DNA of 49,504 nt from positions 1 through 49,504 of the forward strand of contig CACLSR010000001.1 of assembly GCA_902609685.1 (NCBI GenBank), written 5' to 3'. Source of the stretch: an uncultured Pelagibacteraceae bacterium (GTDB lineage Bacteria > Pseudomonadota > Alphaproteobacteria > Pelagibacterales > Pelagibacteraceae). A model generated the notes under the pieces. That model did no database searches. It was not told the origin of the DNA and saw only the letters and a list, made by a program, of their open reading frames with translations. Positions within the stretch are counted from its first letter, which is position 1; each line of letters begins with the position of its first letter. The position numbers and the translations under genes were made by a program. Shown piece after piece: positions 39,592 to 48,112 of the stretch.

Positions 39592-42500
39592 ATGACAAAA
39601 AATTTAAGAGTTAAAAGTAGTAAATTAGTTGATGAAACATATCGAATTTCATTTAAATTTAATGGTACAACTTATTATGGATTTAAAGGTGATACACTCG
39701 CTTCTGCCCTATTGGCTAATAACATCCACCTAGTTGGTAGAAGTTTTAAATACCATAGACCTAGAGGAATTATGACTGCTGGGTCAGAGGAACCAAACGC
39801 CATTGTTCAACTTCATAATGGAACTTCAAGAACAGAACCAAATGTAAGAGCTACTGAAATAGAAATATATGAGGGTCTTGTTGCTACAAGTCAAAATTGT
39901 TGGCCTAGTGTAAAGTTTGATATTGGAGGTATAAACAATTTTTTAAGTCCATTATTACCTGCAGGTTTTTACTATAAGACTTTTATGTGGCCAGCAAGTT
40001 TTTGGGAAAAATATGAATATTTTATTAGAAAATCTGCTGGTTTAGGAAAATCACCTGATGTTCCAGACCCTGACATATACGAACACAAATATATTCATTG
40101 TGATGTATTAGTTATTGGAGCGGGTATTTCAGGAATTATCGCAGCAAAAACCGCTGCAAAAAATGGTTTTAAAACACTATTAGTTGAAGAAAAATCATAC
40201 TTAGGTGGTTCTACAATTTATCAATACTCAGAATTTTTTAAAATTAACAATCAAAATTCAGCTTCATGGTTAGAAAAGGAAATCAATGAAATAAAAAAAA
40301 TTGAAAATTTAGAAATTAAAACCAGAACAAGTGTTGCTGCTTTTCATGGTTATAATTTTTTATTAGCAAGGGAAAATTTAACTGATCACTTGCCACTTGA
40401 ACAAAGAGAAAATAAAACTCGTCAAAGATTACTTAAAATACGCGCTAAAAAAGTTATTACAGCCACAGGGTCTATAGAAAGACCTTTAATTTTTGACAAT
40501 AATGATCGCCCAGGGATATTACTTTCATCTGCTATAAAAAAATATGCAGATTTATTTGGTGTAGCATGTGGAGAGAAAAATATTTTATTTACCAATAATG
40601 ATAGCGTTTATGAAACTGCAATAAGTTTAATTCAAAAAGGGATTAAAGTACAAGCGATAATTGACAATAGAGAAGAAATTGATTCTAAACTTATTAAAGA
40701 AACTGAAAAAAACAATATTAAGATTTATAAAGGTTACACAATTGTAGATACATTTGGATACAAAAGAATAAATAGTGTCTCTATAATGAAATTATCTAAA
40801 GATGGTCAAAAGGTTATAGGATCAAAAGAAAATATTTCATGCGATAGTTTAGGTATTTCAGGAGGTTGGACACCAGCAGTTCACCTATTTACTCAATCGG
40901 GTGGAAAACTTAAATTTAGAGATGATGATCAAGTTTTTATTCCAAATACTTATCCATCAAATCAGATAAGTATCGGAAGTTGTAATGGTGATTTTACTTT
41001 AGATGAAATATTAATTAATACGCCCAAATTACTCAAAGAATTTTTAAATATCAAAAAAACCGAATACGAAAATATTGAAATATATTCAGCATTTAACAAA
41101 TCAAAAAGAAATATTTGGTTATTGCCTTCGAATAAAATTGTAGGGAAAACTAAATCATTTGTAGATTTTCAAAACGATGCAACAGCCAAAGATATTAAAT
41201 TAGCTTTAAGAGAAGGTTTCAGGTCTATTGAACATGTTAAAAGATATACAACAACAGGTATGGGCACAGATCAAGGTAAACTTGGGAATATGCATGCCTT
41301 AGGAATAATTTCCGAAACAGCGTCTTCTAAAATGGGTGAACTTGGTACAACAACATTTAGACCACCCTACACTCCTCTTACATTTGGTACTATCGTTGGA
41401 AGAAATGTTGGTAAATATTTTGATATAATAAGAAAAACACCAATTCACGAGTGGCATGTTGAAAACAAAGCTGAATTTGAGAATGTAGGACAATGGAAAA
41501 GAGCTTGGTATTATCCACAGAATGATGAAAACATGCACGAAGCTGTTCAAAGAGAGAGTAAAGCTGCAAGAGATAGTGCAGGCATATTAGATGCATCCAC
41601 GTTAGGTAAAATTGATATTCAAGGTACTGATGCCTCTGAATTTTTAAATAGAGTATACACCAACGCTTGGTCAAAACTTGAGATTGGAAAATGTCGATAT
41701 GGTTTAATGCTGAACGAAGATGGTATGGTCTATGACGATGGTGTTACTACCAGATTAGACGAAAATCATTATATTATGACAACGACAACTGGTGGTGCTG
41801 CTACAGTTTTAGGTAAACTTGAAGATTATCTTCAAACAGAATGGCCTGAGCTAGATGTGTATTTGACATCTGTAACTGACCATTACGCAACTATTAGTGT
41901 TTGTGGTCCTAATAGTAAAAAGATAATTCAAAAAGTAATACCTGAAATCGATTTATCAGATAAAGATTTTCCTCATATGTCATTTAAGAATTCAAAAATT
42001 GGTAAAGTGAAATGTCGAGTTATGAGAATAAGTTTTACTGGTGAACAAAGTTACGAAATCAATATTCAGGCCAATTACGCTAAATCAGTATGGGAAAATT
42101 GTATGGAGGCAGGAAAGGAGTTTAATATTACTCCCTATGGGACTGAAACAATGCATTTATTAAGAGCGGAAAAAGGATTTATCATAGCCGGTCAAGACAC
42201 AGATGCAACTATGACACCAATTGATTTACAAATGGATTGGATAGTTAGTAAAAAGAAATTTGATTTTATAGGTAAAAGATCTTTATATAGATCAGATACT
42301 ATTAGGGAAGATAGGAAACAATTAGTAGGTCTTATCACAGACAATCCAGAAGAAATATTAGAAGAAGGTGCACAAATAGTTGCAGATATGAACAAAACAC
42401 CAATAGAAATGTTAGGTCATGTTACCTCTAGTTATTTTAGTCCAAATTTAAAAAAATCTATTGCTCTTGGAGTAGTTAAGGGTGGAAAAAATATGATGGG

Positions 42501-42597
42501 TCAAAAATTAATAATTCCAATGGAAAAAAAACAAATCAATGTAACGGTTACAGATCCGGTATTCCTAGACAAGGAGAACAAAAGATTAAATGCTTAA
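39592..42597 (+). CDS. soxA: Sarcosine oxidase alpha subunit
   Basis: Large subunit of 1001 residues holding the NAD+ site and the tetrahydrofolate-binding domain where the methyl-derived carbon is captured. N-terminal part (1-95) has the ferredoxin-like fold (GDTLASALLANNIHLVGRSFKYHRPRGIMTAGSEEPNA). A dinucleotide fold begins at CDVLVIGAGISGIIAAKTAAKNG near 167-189 with ATGSIERPLIFDNNDRPGIL further on. From about 620 the chain is GcvT-like (AGILDASTLGKIDIQGTDASEFLNRVYTNAWSKLEIGKCRYGLML; ISFTGEQSYEINI; GTETMHLLRAEKGFIIAGQDTD). Full length for the family. It overlaps soxG by 8 bp. Confidence 0.96.
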   Translation: MTKNLRVKSSKLVDETYRISFKFNGTTYYGFKGDTLASALLANNIHLVGRSFKYHRPRGIMTAGSEEPNAIVQLHNGTSRTEPNVRATEIEIYEGLVATSQNCWPSVKFDIGGINNFLSPLLPAGFYYKTFMWPASFWEKYEYFIRKSAGLGKSPDVPDPDIYEHKYIHCDVLVIGAGISGIIAAKTAAKNGFKTLLVEEKSYLGGSTIYQYSEFFKINNQNSASWLEKEINEIKKIENLEIKTRTSVAAFHGYNFLLARENLTDHLPLEQRENKTRQRLLKIRAKKVITATGSIERPLIFDNNDRPGILLSSAIKKYADLFGVACGEKNILFTNNDSVYETAISLIQKGIKVQAIIDNREEIDSKLIKETEKNNIKIYKGYTIVDTFGYKRINSVSIMKLSKDGQKVIGSKENISCDSLGISGGWTPAVHLFTQSGGKLKFRDDDQVFIPNTYPSNQISIGSCNGDFTLDEILINTPKLLKEFLNIKKTEYENIEIYSAFNKSKRNIWLLPSNKIVGKTKSFVDFQNDATAKDIKLALREGFRSIEHVKRYTTTGMGTDQGKLGNMHALGIISETASSKMGELGTTTFRPPYTPLTFGTIVGRNVGKYFDIIRKTPIHEWHVENKAEFENVGQWKRAWYYPQNDENMHEAVQRESKAARDSAGILDASTLGKIDIQGTDASEFLNRVYTNAWSKLEIGKCRYGLMLNEDGMVYDDGVTTRLDENHYIMTTTTGGAATVLGKLEDYLQTEWPELDVYLTSVTDHYATISVCGPNSKKIIQKVIPEIDLSDKDFPHMSFKNSKIGKVKCRVMRISFTGEQSYEINIQANYAKSVWENCMEAGKEFNITPYGTETMHLLRAEKGFIIAGQDTDATMTPIDLQMDWIVSKKKFDFIGKRSLYRSDTIREDRKQLVGLITDNPEEILEEGAQIVADMNKTPIEMLGHVTSSYFSPNLKKSIALGVVKGGKNMMGQKLIIPMEKKQINVTVTDPVFLDKENKRLNA

Positions 42598-43153
42598 TTA
42601 TTCAAATGTAATTGAAAATGATAAATCTTATCCAGGTTTGCAAATGAGAGAAATAAAACCTGTCATGAAACTTATTATTAGAGGAAAAAAAAGACAGTTT
42701 TTATCTGCTGTTGGAAAATCATTAAATCTACTTTTGCCAAATGAAGCAAATACTTCCTCAAGAAGTGACCAATTAACAGCTCTTTGGTTAAGCCCAGATG
42801 AATGGATGATTTTTTCAAATGAAATTTTAAAATCAGATTATAATAATTATGATGTAGAAAAATTACTTAATAAAAATATTTGTAAAACAAATTTGGGTGC
42901 TGTAACTGATGTCACAGACCAATTTGTATTAATAAATCTTAAAGGTGATAAAATTTTTGATTTATTTGAAACTGGATCTCCGTTTAATTTTAATGATTTT
43001 AAATCCAAAAAAGGCCTTGTAACTCAAACAATTTTGACAAAAATTGATATAATTGTTCATAATCAGGACATTAACGATGTAAATTTATTTGTGAGAAGAT
43101 CCTTTTCAGATCATTTATTTTCATGGATGAATGATAGTGCGTCAAGATTATAG
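42590..43153 (+). CDS. soxG: Sarcosine oxidase gamma subunit
   Basis: Fourth subunit of the heterotetramer, a GcvT-like fold without known cofactor. The 187 residues include [32 protein letters not shown] near 19-50, [15 protein letters not shown] near 64-78, [22 protein letters not shown] near 105-126 and the C-terminal [21 protein letters not shown], which fit SoxG. The 5' end overlaps soxA by 8 bp. It is less conserved than the other subunits but position and motifs agree. Confidence 0.92.
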   Translation: MLNYSNVIENDKSYPGLQMREIKPVMKLIIRGKKRQFLSAVGKSLNLLLPNEANTSSRSDQLTALWLSPDEWMIFSNEILKSDYNNYDVEKLLNKNICKTNLGAVTDVTDQFVLINLKGDKIFDLFETGSPFNFNDFKSKKGLVTQTILTKIDIIVHNQDINDVNLFVRRSFSDHLFSWMNDSASRL

Positions 43154-43175
43154 ATCTCAATAATAAAAAAAATAA

Positions 43176-43181
43176 TATAAT
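43176..43181 (+). promoter_or_regulatory. Consensus -10 hexamer just before the ABC binding-protein gene
   Basis: A perfect TATAAT lies 10 bp before the ATG at 43192 in the 38-bp gap after soxG. No convincing -35 is seen. It would allow the binding protein to be made apart from the sarcosine oxidase operon, from a transcript with a leader of only a few bases. Confidence 0.3.
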
Positions 43182-43191
43182 TCTAGAAATT

Positions 43192-43959
43192 ATGAAAAAA
43201 TTACTATTATTAATATTATTTACCTTTTTACCATTCTCACTTAACGCAGACTCAAATTTAGATAAAATACTATCATCAGGTGTATTAAAAGTTGGCACTA
43301 CTGGGGATTGGGATCCCATGACAGTTAAGGATCCAGCTACTAATAAATATAAGGGTTTTGACATTGATGTCATGAATCAACTTGCAAAAGATATGGGTGT
43401 AAAGATTGAATTTGTACCAGCAGAATGGAAAACTATTGTTTCAGGTATAACATCAGCAAGGTATGATATTTCAACAAGTGTAACAAAAACTCCAAAACGA
43501 GCTGAAGTAGCAGGATTTACTGATACTTATTACAAGTATGCTACTGTTCCACTAGTTCTTAAAAAGAACTTAAAAAAATTCCCTACTTGGGATTCCCTAA
43601 ATAACGAAAACGTAACGATAGCAACTACTCTTGGTACTTCTCAAGAAGAAAAGGCAAAAGAATTTTTTCCAAAATCAAAATTAAACTCAATTGAAGCTCC
43701 AGCTAGAGACTTTCAAGAAGTATTAGCAGGTAGAGCTGATGGTAATATTACAAGTTCAACAGAAGCAAATAAATTGGTTATCAAATATCCTCAATTAGCA
43801 ATTGTTCCAGATGGTGGAAAAAATCCGGCTTTTTTAGCGATGATGGTGCCAAAAGGTGATACTAAGTGGAACGATTACGTAAATAAATGGATTAAAGATA
43901 AAAAATCCTCAGGGTTCTTCACTAAGTTATTAGCTAAATATAATTTAAAGAGTTTATAA
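43192..43959 (+). CDS. Amino-acid-type ABC transporter substrate-binding protein (family 3)
   Basis: Periplasmic binding protein of 255 residues. A signal peptide [19 protein letters not shown] (cleavage near 19-20) is followed by the SBP family 3 start [21 protein letters not shown], the signature [27 protein letters not shown] near 53-79, then [29 protein letters not shown]. Some cyclohexadienyl dehydratases (PheC) have the same fold and a similar TGDYxPF start, so that is an alternative; the adjacent permease favours transport. The ligand is unknown, but the position after soxBDAG suggests a methylated amine or amino acid. Confidence 0.85.
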   Translation: MKKLLLLILFTFLPFSLNADSNLDKILSSGVLKVGTTGDWDPMTVKDPATNKYKGFDIDVMNQLAKDMGVKIEFVPAEWKTIVSGITSARYDISTSVTKTPKRAEVAGFTDTYYKYATVPLVLKKNLKKFPTWDSLNNENVTIATTLGTSQEEKAKEFFPKSKLNSIEAPARDFQEVLAGRADGNITSSTEANKLVIKYPQLAIVPDGGKNPAFLAMMVPKGDTKWNDYVNKWIKDKKSSGFFTKLLAKYNLKSL

Positions 43960-44000
43960 AAAATTAGTAATTAGTTTTTTAATTCTTTATAACTTGAAGA

Positions 44001-44732
44001 GTGAGAAATTTATTTTTTTTACTCTTAATTTTCCCATTAACTTCATGCGGTAAAAGTGAATTAAATTGGTTAATCTTGTCTCCAAACAATATTGAAGGAT
44101 TAACTAACTTAAAGTTTTTATTAAGTGGTTTAACAACCACTATCTATATTAGTATAGTCTCTATAATTATTTCAATTATCCTAGGTCTTTTAGTTGCTAT
44201 TCCATCACTAGCTAAGAGTAAATTTTTAACCTATCTCAATATTGGATATGTAGAGATTGTAAGAGCAATTCCTTTACTCGTTTTGATTTTATGGATTTAT
44301 TATGGTTTACCAATTATGACAGGTATAAGTTTTAGTCCTTTTGTTTCTGGTATCATAGCTCTTTCAATTAGTGAAAGTGCTTTTCAAGCAGAAATATTTA
44401 GAGCAGGAATTAATTCAATTAAAAAATCACAATGGGAAGCGGGAAGTTCTTTGGGATTAAGTTTTTTTAGAAAATTACGTTTAGTTATCTTACCTCAAGC
44501 GATAAAGAATATTTTACCAGCTATAGGTAATCAGTTCGTTTATGTTCTTAAAATGTCGTCACTTGTGTCAATTATTGGTATTGGAGATTTAACAAGAAAA
44601 GCAAACGAATTAGTTGTGACAACTTATCGGCCCCTAGAAATTTATACATTTTTAATCCTGGAGTATCTTATTTTAATTTTGGTTGTTTCTTTTTTAGTTA
44701 GAAAATTAGAGAAAAAATTACAAAAAGATTAA
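44001..44732 (+). CDS. Amino-acid-type ABC transporter permease (HisM/GlnP family)
   Basis: Inner-membrane permease of 243 residues. From about residue 35 it is typical: FLLSGLTTTIYISIVSIIISIILGLLVAIPSLAKS, EIVRAIPLLVLILWIYYGLP, and the EAA loop EIFRAGINSIKKSQWEAGSSLGLSFFRKLRLVILPQAIKNILPAIGNQF. The likely start is GTG at 44001. The extra N-terminus reads like a lipoprotein signal (LFFLLLIFPLTSC, Cys16), which is unusual for a permease. No ATPase gene is adjacent; the next genes run the other way. The TAA at 44730-44732 overlaps the stop of the convergent nuclease gene in TTAA. Confidence 0.9.
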   Translation: MRNLFFLLLIFPLTSCGKSELNWLILSPNNIEGLTNLKFLLSGLTTTIYISIVSIIISIILGLLVAIPSLAKSKFLTYLNIGYVEIVRAIPLLVLILWIYYGLPIMTGISFSPFVSGIIALSISESAFQAEIFRAGINSIKKSQWEAGSSLGLSFFRKLRLVILPQAIKNILPAIGNQFVYVLKMSSLVSIIGIGDLTRKANELVVTTYRPLEIYTFLILEYLILILVVSFLVRKLEKKLQKD

Positions 44733-45208
44733 TTTTTTTTTCTCCAATCCCAAGGATATTCAAATTTCATTGACCACATTCCTAAATTATTTGATCTTGC
44801 ATAGTTCTCATCAGGGACGAATTTCTTTGAGTATTTTCTATATGCAAAAGCATAGCCCTCTTTTACTAAATAACTTGATAAACTGATATTATTTACAAAA
44901 CATTCAGCTAAAATTCTTTTATACTGATCCTTGCCCTCTTCAACACATTCAACCTCTTTGTTTCCTATTATATTAATTAATAATTCTTTTGCTTCAATCC
45001 CACAAAAAATTATTTGATTATTTTTACTACAGGTTTGTTTTAATTCAGGGGTATCAATTCCACTAAATCTAATTTTTTTTCCATTTAAATGTATAGTATC
45101 ACCATCAACAACTTTAATTTCATATGACTTAACATCTTTTAGAGTTAAGAAAAAAGAAGATAGGAAAAAACTAATAACTAAAAATAGCTTTATTTTGTTT
45201 AAATACAT
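44729..45208 (-). CDS. Secreted or membrane-anchored thermonuclease-family nuclease
   Basis: Staphylococcal nuclease-like protein of 159 residues. A hydrophobic N-terminus (LFLVISFFLSSFFLTL, then VKS) looks like a signal peptide. The domain follows: YEIKVVDGDTIHLNGKKIRFSGIDTPELKQTC near 29-60 has the DGDT calcium-site residues and the catalytic RFSGIDTPE, and KDQYKRILAECFVNNISLSSYLVKEGYAFAYRKY contains the second catalytic Arg. Such secreted nucleases may scavenge nucleotides. It overlaps the 3' end of the MATE gene by 38 bp and shares stop bases with the ABC permease. Confidence 0.88.
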   Translation of the reverse strand: MYLNKIKLFLVISFFLSSFFLTLKDVKSYEIKVVDGDTIHLNGKKIRFSGIDTPELKQTCSKNNQIIFCGIEAKELLINIIGNKEVECVEEGKDQYKRILAECFVNNISLSSYLVKEGYAFAYRKYSKKFVPDENYARSNNLGMWSMKFEYPWDWRKKN

Positions 45209-46541
45209 TATTTAGAAAATAACCAATAAATATTAAAACAGCAATTCCCATAGCCCAATTAGTCACCATAATAGTATAAAAAATATCTTCGTAATCACCA
45301 CCTCTTATATTTATCACATACCATAAACTTAAAAAAGGAAACGCAGTTAATCTTAAAATACTCAAATAGAGACTATACAAAGGTTTTTTAACAGCTTGAA
45401 ATACTGCTGTAGTAATAAAGAAGACTGGATAAATTGGTCCAATTAAAGCTGCAACCTTGAGATAAATAGCTCCACTCATAACTGCTTCTTGATTATCAGT
45501 AAATAAAGATACGAAAAATTCAGCCCCAAAAAAAATTATTACTCCAGCAACAGTCATAAATGATATTCCAAAAAATAAAGCCTTAGTATAAAGCTCTCTT
45601 ATTCTATTATAGGCTTTTGCACCAAAATTTTGTCCTCCGATTGAAAGGACTGCAGTATTTAAACCAATAACAGGTAATAAAAAAACTTGCTCTACTCTTA
45701 ATGCTGCACCATAACCAGCTGTTGCTAAATCCCCAAATTTACCTATGAAATATAAGATGTTAAAAATACCTACACCAATAAACAACATACTGAACATTAC
45801 TGGTACAGCTTGATTTGTTAATGATTTTAAATATTCAAATTTTGGAATAAAGCATTGAGGTTTAAGGTAATTCCTTATTTGGCAATTATTAACCTTAAAA
45901 GCTAAATAGATCGTTCCTATTGATTGAGAAATTACAGTAGCAATAGCAAGACCAGCTATTCCAAATCCTGGGATAAATCCATATCCCCATATAAAAAGAG
46001 GATTTAAAAAAATGTTAAGAAAAAAACTAAATATCAATACATTTCTATAACTTCTGGTATCACCTTGAGCATTCAAAGTTCCATTTAGAGATATCTGTAT
46101 CAATACAATAAAAGTTCCGTAGAAAATAATATCTAAATATTCTCTCGTTAAAATTATTCCAGCTTCATCAGAGCCCATGACACCTAAAAGATAATTTGAT
46201 GCATTTAAACCAAATATTGTAACAATTATTGACACTAATACTGCAAAGATTAAAGACTGAGCCACATATAATGATGCAACTCTTATTTTTTTTTCACCGA
46301 TTGAATTACCAATTAAAGCATTAGTTGCAGCACCTAATCCAACACCAACAGCTATAATGGTAAAATATATTGGAAACGATTTCGCAATTGCACCTATTGC
46401 CTCTGCAGAGATTCTACCTGCAAACCAAGTATCAACTAAATTATAAAATGTTTGAAATAATGAGCCTACACTTGCAGGTATCGTAACTCTTCTCAATAGT
46501 GTCCAAATTGGATCTTTTGTTAATTTTATTGATTTAGACAA
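45171..46541 (-). CDS. MATE-family multidrug/metabolite efflux transporter
   Basis: Integral membrane exporter of 456 residues with about 12 helices in two bundles. The start DPIWTLLRRVTIPASVGSLFQTFYNLVDTWFAGRISAEAIGAIAKSFPIYF is characteristic of MATE/DinF-like proteins, and the second half repeats it (LTNQAVPVMFSMLFIGVGIFNILYFIGKFGDLATAGYGAALRVEQVFLLPVIGLNTAVLSIGGQNFGAK). Coupling ion and substrates are not readable. It is the middle gene of a leftward run; the nuclease start lies 38 bp inside its 3' end. Confidence 0.92.
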   Translation of the reverse strand: MSKSIKLTKDPIWTLLRRVTIPASVGSLFQTFYNLVDTWFAGRISAEAIGAIAKSFPIYFTIIAVGVGLGAATNALIGNSIGEKKIRVASLYVAQSLIFAVLVSIIVTIFGLNASNYLLGVMGSDEAGIILTREYLDIIFYGTFIVLIQISLNGTLNAQGDTRSYRNVLIFSFFLNIFLNPLFIWGYGFIPGFGIAGLAIATVISQSIGTIYLAFKVNNCQIRNYLKPQCFIPKFEYLKSLTNQAVPVMFSMLFIGVGIFNILYFIGKFGDLATAGYGAALRVEQVFLLPVIGLNTAVLSIGGQNFGAKAYNRIRELYTKALFFGISFMTVAGVIIFFGAEFFVSLFTDNQEAVMSGAIYLKVAALIGPIYPVFFITTAVFQAVKKPLYSLYLSILRLTAFPFLSLWYVINIRGGDYEDIFYTIMVTNWAMGIAVLIFIGYFLNNVFKQNKAIFSY

Positions 46542-46549
46542 AATTATCC

Positions 46550-47458
46550 TTATTTAAATTCTTTTTGAAAAATATATTTTTTTCCAGATTGCTTTGCTTT
46601 GTATATCTGACTTTGTCTCATTCTAAAACGAGATTTTTGGTTTTTTGAGAGTTTATCAATACAATTGGGACAAGTTACACCCTCCTCATATCTTTTAGAT
46701 TTTTTATCTTTAGTTGAAATTGGTTGTCTACATCCGCCGCAAATTGAATAGGTTCCTTGTACTAATCCATGTTTTAGAGTTACTCTATTGTCAAATACAA
46801 AACACTCACCTTTCCACAAACTGTTTTTTTGTTTGATTTTTTTTAAGTAATTCAAAATTCCACCCTTTAATTGATAAATATTTTTAAAACCTTTTTTTTC
46901 TAAAAATACAGAGGCTTTTTCACATCTAATTCCACCAGTGCAAAACATTGCTATTGGTTGATCTTTTTTTAACTTTTTTAAGTATTTTGGGAAATCTCTA
47001 AAGTTGTCTATATTTGGATTTACCGATTTTTTAAAAGAACCAACTTTATGCTCAAAAGGTTTTCTTGCATCTAATAAAAAAGTTTTCTTATCTTTTATTA
47101 ATTCATTCCACTTCGTTGGTTCAATATGTGTATTCTTTTTTTTAATCTTGTTTGAGATTTTAAGATCCATTGGTACGACTTCTTTTTTAATTTTGACTTT
47201 AGATTTGTGGAAAGGTTTAAATTTACTTTTTGAATTATTGAAACTATCAAATTCTTTAATACTAAAAATTTTTTTTAATTTAATAATTGAAGCCTTAATA
47301 TCTTTATTTTTTCCAGATATAGATCCATTTAAACCCTCTTCTGATATAATAATTGATCCATATATGTTTTTATTAACTAAAAAATTATTCAATATTTTTT
47401 GATTTTTTTTTAAATTATTTATTTTTTTAAATTTATAAAATCCGAATATAGTGAACAT
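46550..47458 (-). CDS. trhO: tRNA uridine-34 hydroxylase TrhO (rhodanese-domain, UPF0176/YceA)
   Basis: In homologues this protein forms 5-hydroxyuridine at wobble position 34 of tRNAs, oxygen-dependently. The 302 residues have an N-terminal acylphosphatase-like part (IYGSIIISEEGLNGSISG near 33-50), a rhodanese domain with FLLDARKPFEHKVGSF and the active-site loop AMFCTGGIRCEKASVFLEKKGFKNIYQLKGGILNYL near 170-205, and a C-terminal GTYSICGGCRQPIS ... GVTCPNCIDKLS with two CxxC pairs. Both halves are complete. It abuts the O-methyltransferase gene (1-bp overlap). Confidence 0.92.
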   Translation of the reverse strand: MFTIFGFYKFKKINNLKKNQKILNNFLVNKNIYGSIIISEEGLNGSISGKNKDIKASIIKLKKIFSIKEFDSFNNSKSKFKPFHKSKVKIKKEVVPMDLKISNKIKKKNTHIEPTKWNELIKDKKTFLLDARKPFEHKVGSFKKSVNPNIDNFRDFPKYLKKLKKDQPIAMFCTGGIRCEKASVFLEKKGFKNIYQLKGGILNYLKKIKQKNSLWKGECFVFDNRVTLKHGLVQGTYSICGGCRQPISTKDKKSKRYEEGVTCPNCIDKLSKNQKSRFRMRQSQIYKAKQSGKKYIFQKEFK

Positions 47459-48108
47459 TAAATCTTCCTACAGACAGTCATTCCATCTCCAAAAGGCACC
47501 ATGACCTTTTCAATTCTTTTGTCCTTTGAAATTAAATTATTTAAATCTCTAATACTTTTCGTATATTTGTCATTAATATCTTTGTTAACAACTTCTCCAT
47601 GCCATAAAACATTATCAATAATAACTAAACCCTCTTTATTCAATAGATCTAGTGAAATTTCATAATATTTTTGGTAATTCATTTTATCAGCATCAATAAA
47701 AACTAAATCAAATTTTTCATTTCTAATACTCATCAAACTTTCTAAAGCTGGTTTAATTATTGTTTTAATTTTGTGATTTTGATTAGCTTTTTTAAAAAAA
47801 TTTTGAGCAATTTTATTTGTTTCCTCATTTTTATCTAAAGCAATTATACTACCCTCATCTGGTAATGCTAAAGCCATAGACAACGTGCTTAAACCTGTAA
47901 AAGTTCCTATCTCTAATACTTTTGTAATTTTGGAGATCTTTATAATCAAATGTAGAAATTGACATTGGGAAATAGATATTTGCATTCTTTTAATATCACC
48001 AAGTGATAAATTATAGTCTATTATTTCTTTTTGAATTGGATGTAGTTTCAAACCATTCTTTAGTATGTAATCTTGTAAATGTTTTGTGATATTAAGGTCT
48101 GAACCCAT
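47458..48108 (-). CDS. Class I SAM-dependent O-methyltransferase (caffeoyl-CoA/TrmR-like family)
   Basis: The 216 residues form a Rossmann methyltransferase: ITKVLEIGTFTGLSTLSMALALPDEGSIIALDKNEE near 58-93 (motif I EIGTFTG and the acidic end of strand 2), FDLVFIDADKMNYQKYYEISLDLLNKEGLVIIDNVLWHGEV near 129-169 with the metal-binding DADK and DN, and VPFGDGMTVCRK at the end. Bacterial members include TrmR, which methylates 5-hydroxyuridine-34 in tRNA. Being cotranscribed with trhO, which makes that base, supports a TrmR-like role; this is inference. Confidence 0.88.
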   Translation of the reverse strand: MGSDLNITKHLQDYILKNGLKLHPIQKEIIDYNLSLGDIKRMQISISQCQFLHLIIKISKITKVLEIGTFTGLSTLSMALALPDEGSIIALDKNEETNKIAQNFFKKANQNHKIKTIIKPALESLMSIRNEKFDLVFIDADKMNYQKYYEISLDLLNKEGLVIIDNVLWHGEVVNKDINDKYTKSIRDLNNLISKDKRIEKVMVPFGDGMTVCRKI

Positions 48109-48112
48109 AACC

